Assembly: GCA_026708015.1 (NCBI GenBank)
Contig: JAPOVT010000035.1
Location: 1-62,315, forward strand
Origin: a bacterium
GTDB lineage: Bacteria > Actinomycetota > Acidimicrobiia > Acidimicrobiales > Bin134
DNA: 62,315 bases
Direction: 5' to 3'
Shown here: positions 62,263 through 62,315 of the stretch, piece by piece
How the letters are laid out: the number at the start of each line of letters is the position of its first letter
Numbering within the stretch: the first letter of the stretch is position 1
Made by a program: the position numbers and the translations under genes
The notes under the pieces: model-generated
The model's database searches: none
What the model saw: the letters and a program-made list of their open reading frames with translations, nothing else
What the model was told of the DNA's origin: nothing

Positions 62263-62315
62263 GGGTCTGTCAGTTTTTTTGTGTAACCGGTCGTGATGGT
62301 TTTCATTTGATGTGG
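62263..62315 (+). mobile_element. Left end of an IS30-like element (continues beyond window)
   Basis: GGGTCTGTCAGTTTTT at 62263-62278 is identical to the first 16 bases of the inverted repeat that ends the IS30-like element at 1335 (read on the minus strand). The outer G's face the decayed PLD-like fragment. It therefore looks like the left terminal repeat of another copy whose transposase would start past the window edge. Confidence 0.5.

Overview
The window is high-GC bacterial DNA that reads like an Actinobacteriota chromosome. An Acidimicrobiia-type organism is my best guess. The basis is inference from gene content: an ino1/PadR pair and a pcnA/DUF6049 neighbourhood as in other actinobacteria, a DUF6941 protein, BKACE and CoA-thioester enzymes, many GTGA/ATGA/TTGA overlaps between genes, and several starts lying 6-9 nt after a TAnnnT -10 box, as expected of leaderless mRNAs. 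No rRNA or CRISPR array is visible. There is one tRNA (Tyr).

Layout. Positions 1-3340 are a decayed accessory segment next to the 3' end of tRNA-Tyr: an IS3 end, an hsdR stump, a shortened IS30-like element, and a three-gene TIGR04255 cassette whose first and third genes are broken. Positions 3460-5850 hold an uncharacterised small-gene pair, a YajQ-type protein and HtpX. Positions 5955-17244 look like one catabolic unit. It has a BMP-type ABC importer (lipoprotein, double ATPase, two permeases), enoyl-CoA hydratase, class III CoA-transferase, an FAD oxidoreductase and an XRE-cupin regulator, with a divergent GMC dehydrogenase/small subunit/ferredoxin operon. Acetyl-CoA synthetase and a HAD phosphatase follow.

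Positions 19900-22800 are an ISL3 element carrying an unusual 15-bp tandem expansion, then an AT-rich island with a secreted acidic protein and a small membrane protein. Positions 23100-28420 are mixed: a MidA-type methyltransferase, an acetoacetate decarboxylase-like protein, an SDR, a DNA glycosylase with an internal deletion, a Phd-VapC toxin-antitoxin pair with a readable promoter, and a homing-endonuclease-associated-repeat pseudogene. Positions 28606-39135 are a complete nuoABCDHIJKLMN operon without nuoEFG, i.e. an 11-subunit complex I, with a duplicated translation-initiation region before nuoM.

Positions 39180-48600 are largely conserved actinobacterial genes (DegV, DUF6049, GNAT, HDAC-like, pcnA, ino1, padR). 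An OLD-like ATPase/Toprim protein sits between pcnA and ino1. Positions 48600-60650 carry amidohydrolase, thiolase-like, MscS, acyl-CoA-dehydrogenase-like, ArfB, BKACE, MFS and clpB genes. From 60650 to the end the DNA is again decayed: a Cys-rich fragment, a metallopeptidase tail, a lipoprotein and a PLD-like fragment, ending at an IS30-type inverted repeat matching the one near the left end.

The strongest leads for new biology are the AT-rich secreted/membrane pair (21245-22774), the catabolic cluster with its repeated operator (5955-17244), the ferredoxin-linked GMC dehydrogenase, the OLD-like nuclease (45136-46875) and the nuoM upstream duplication.
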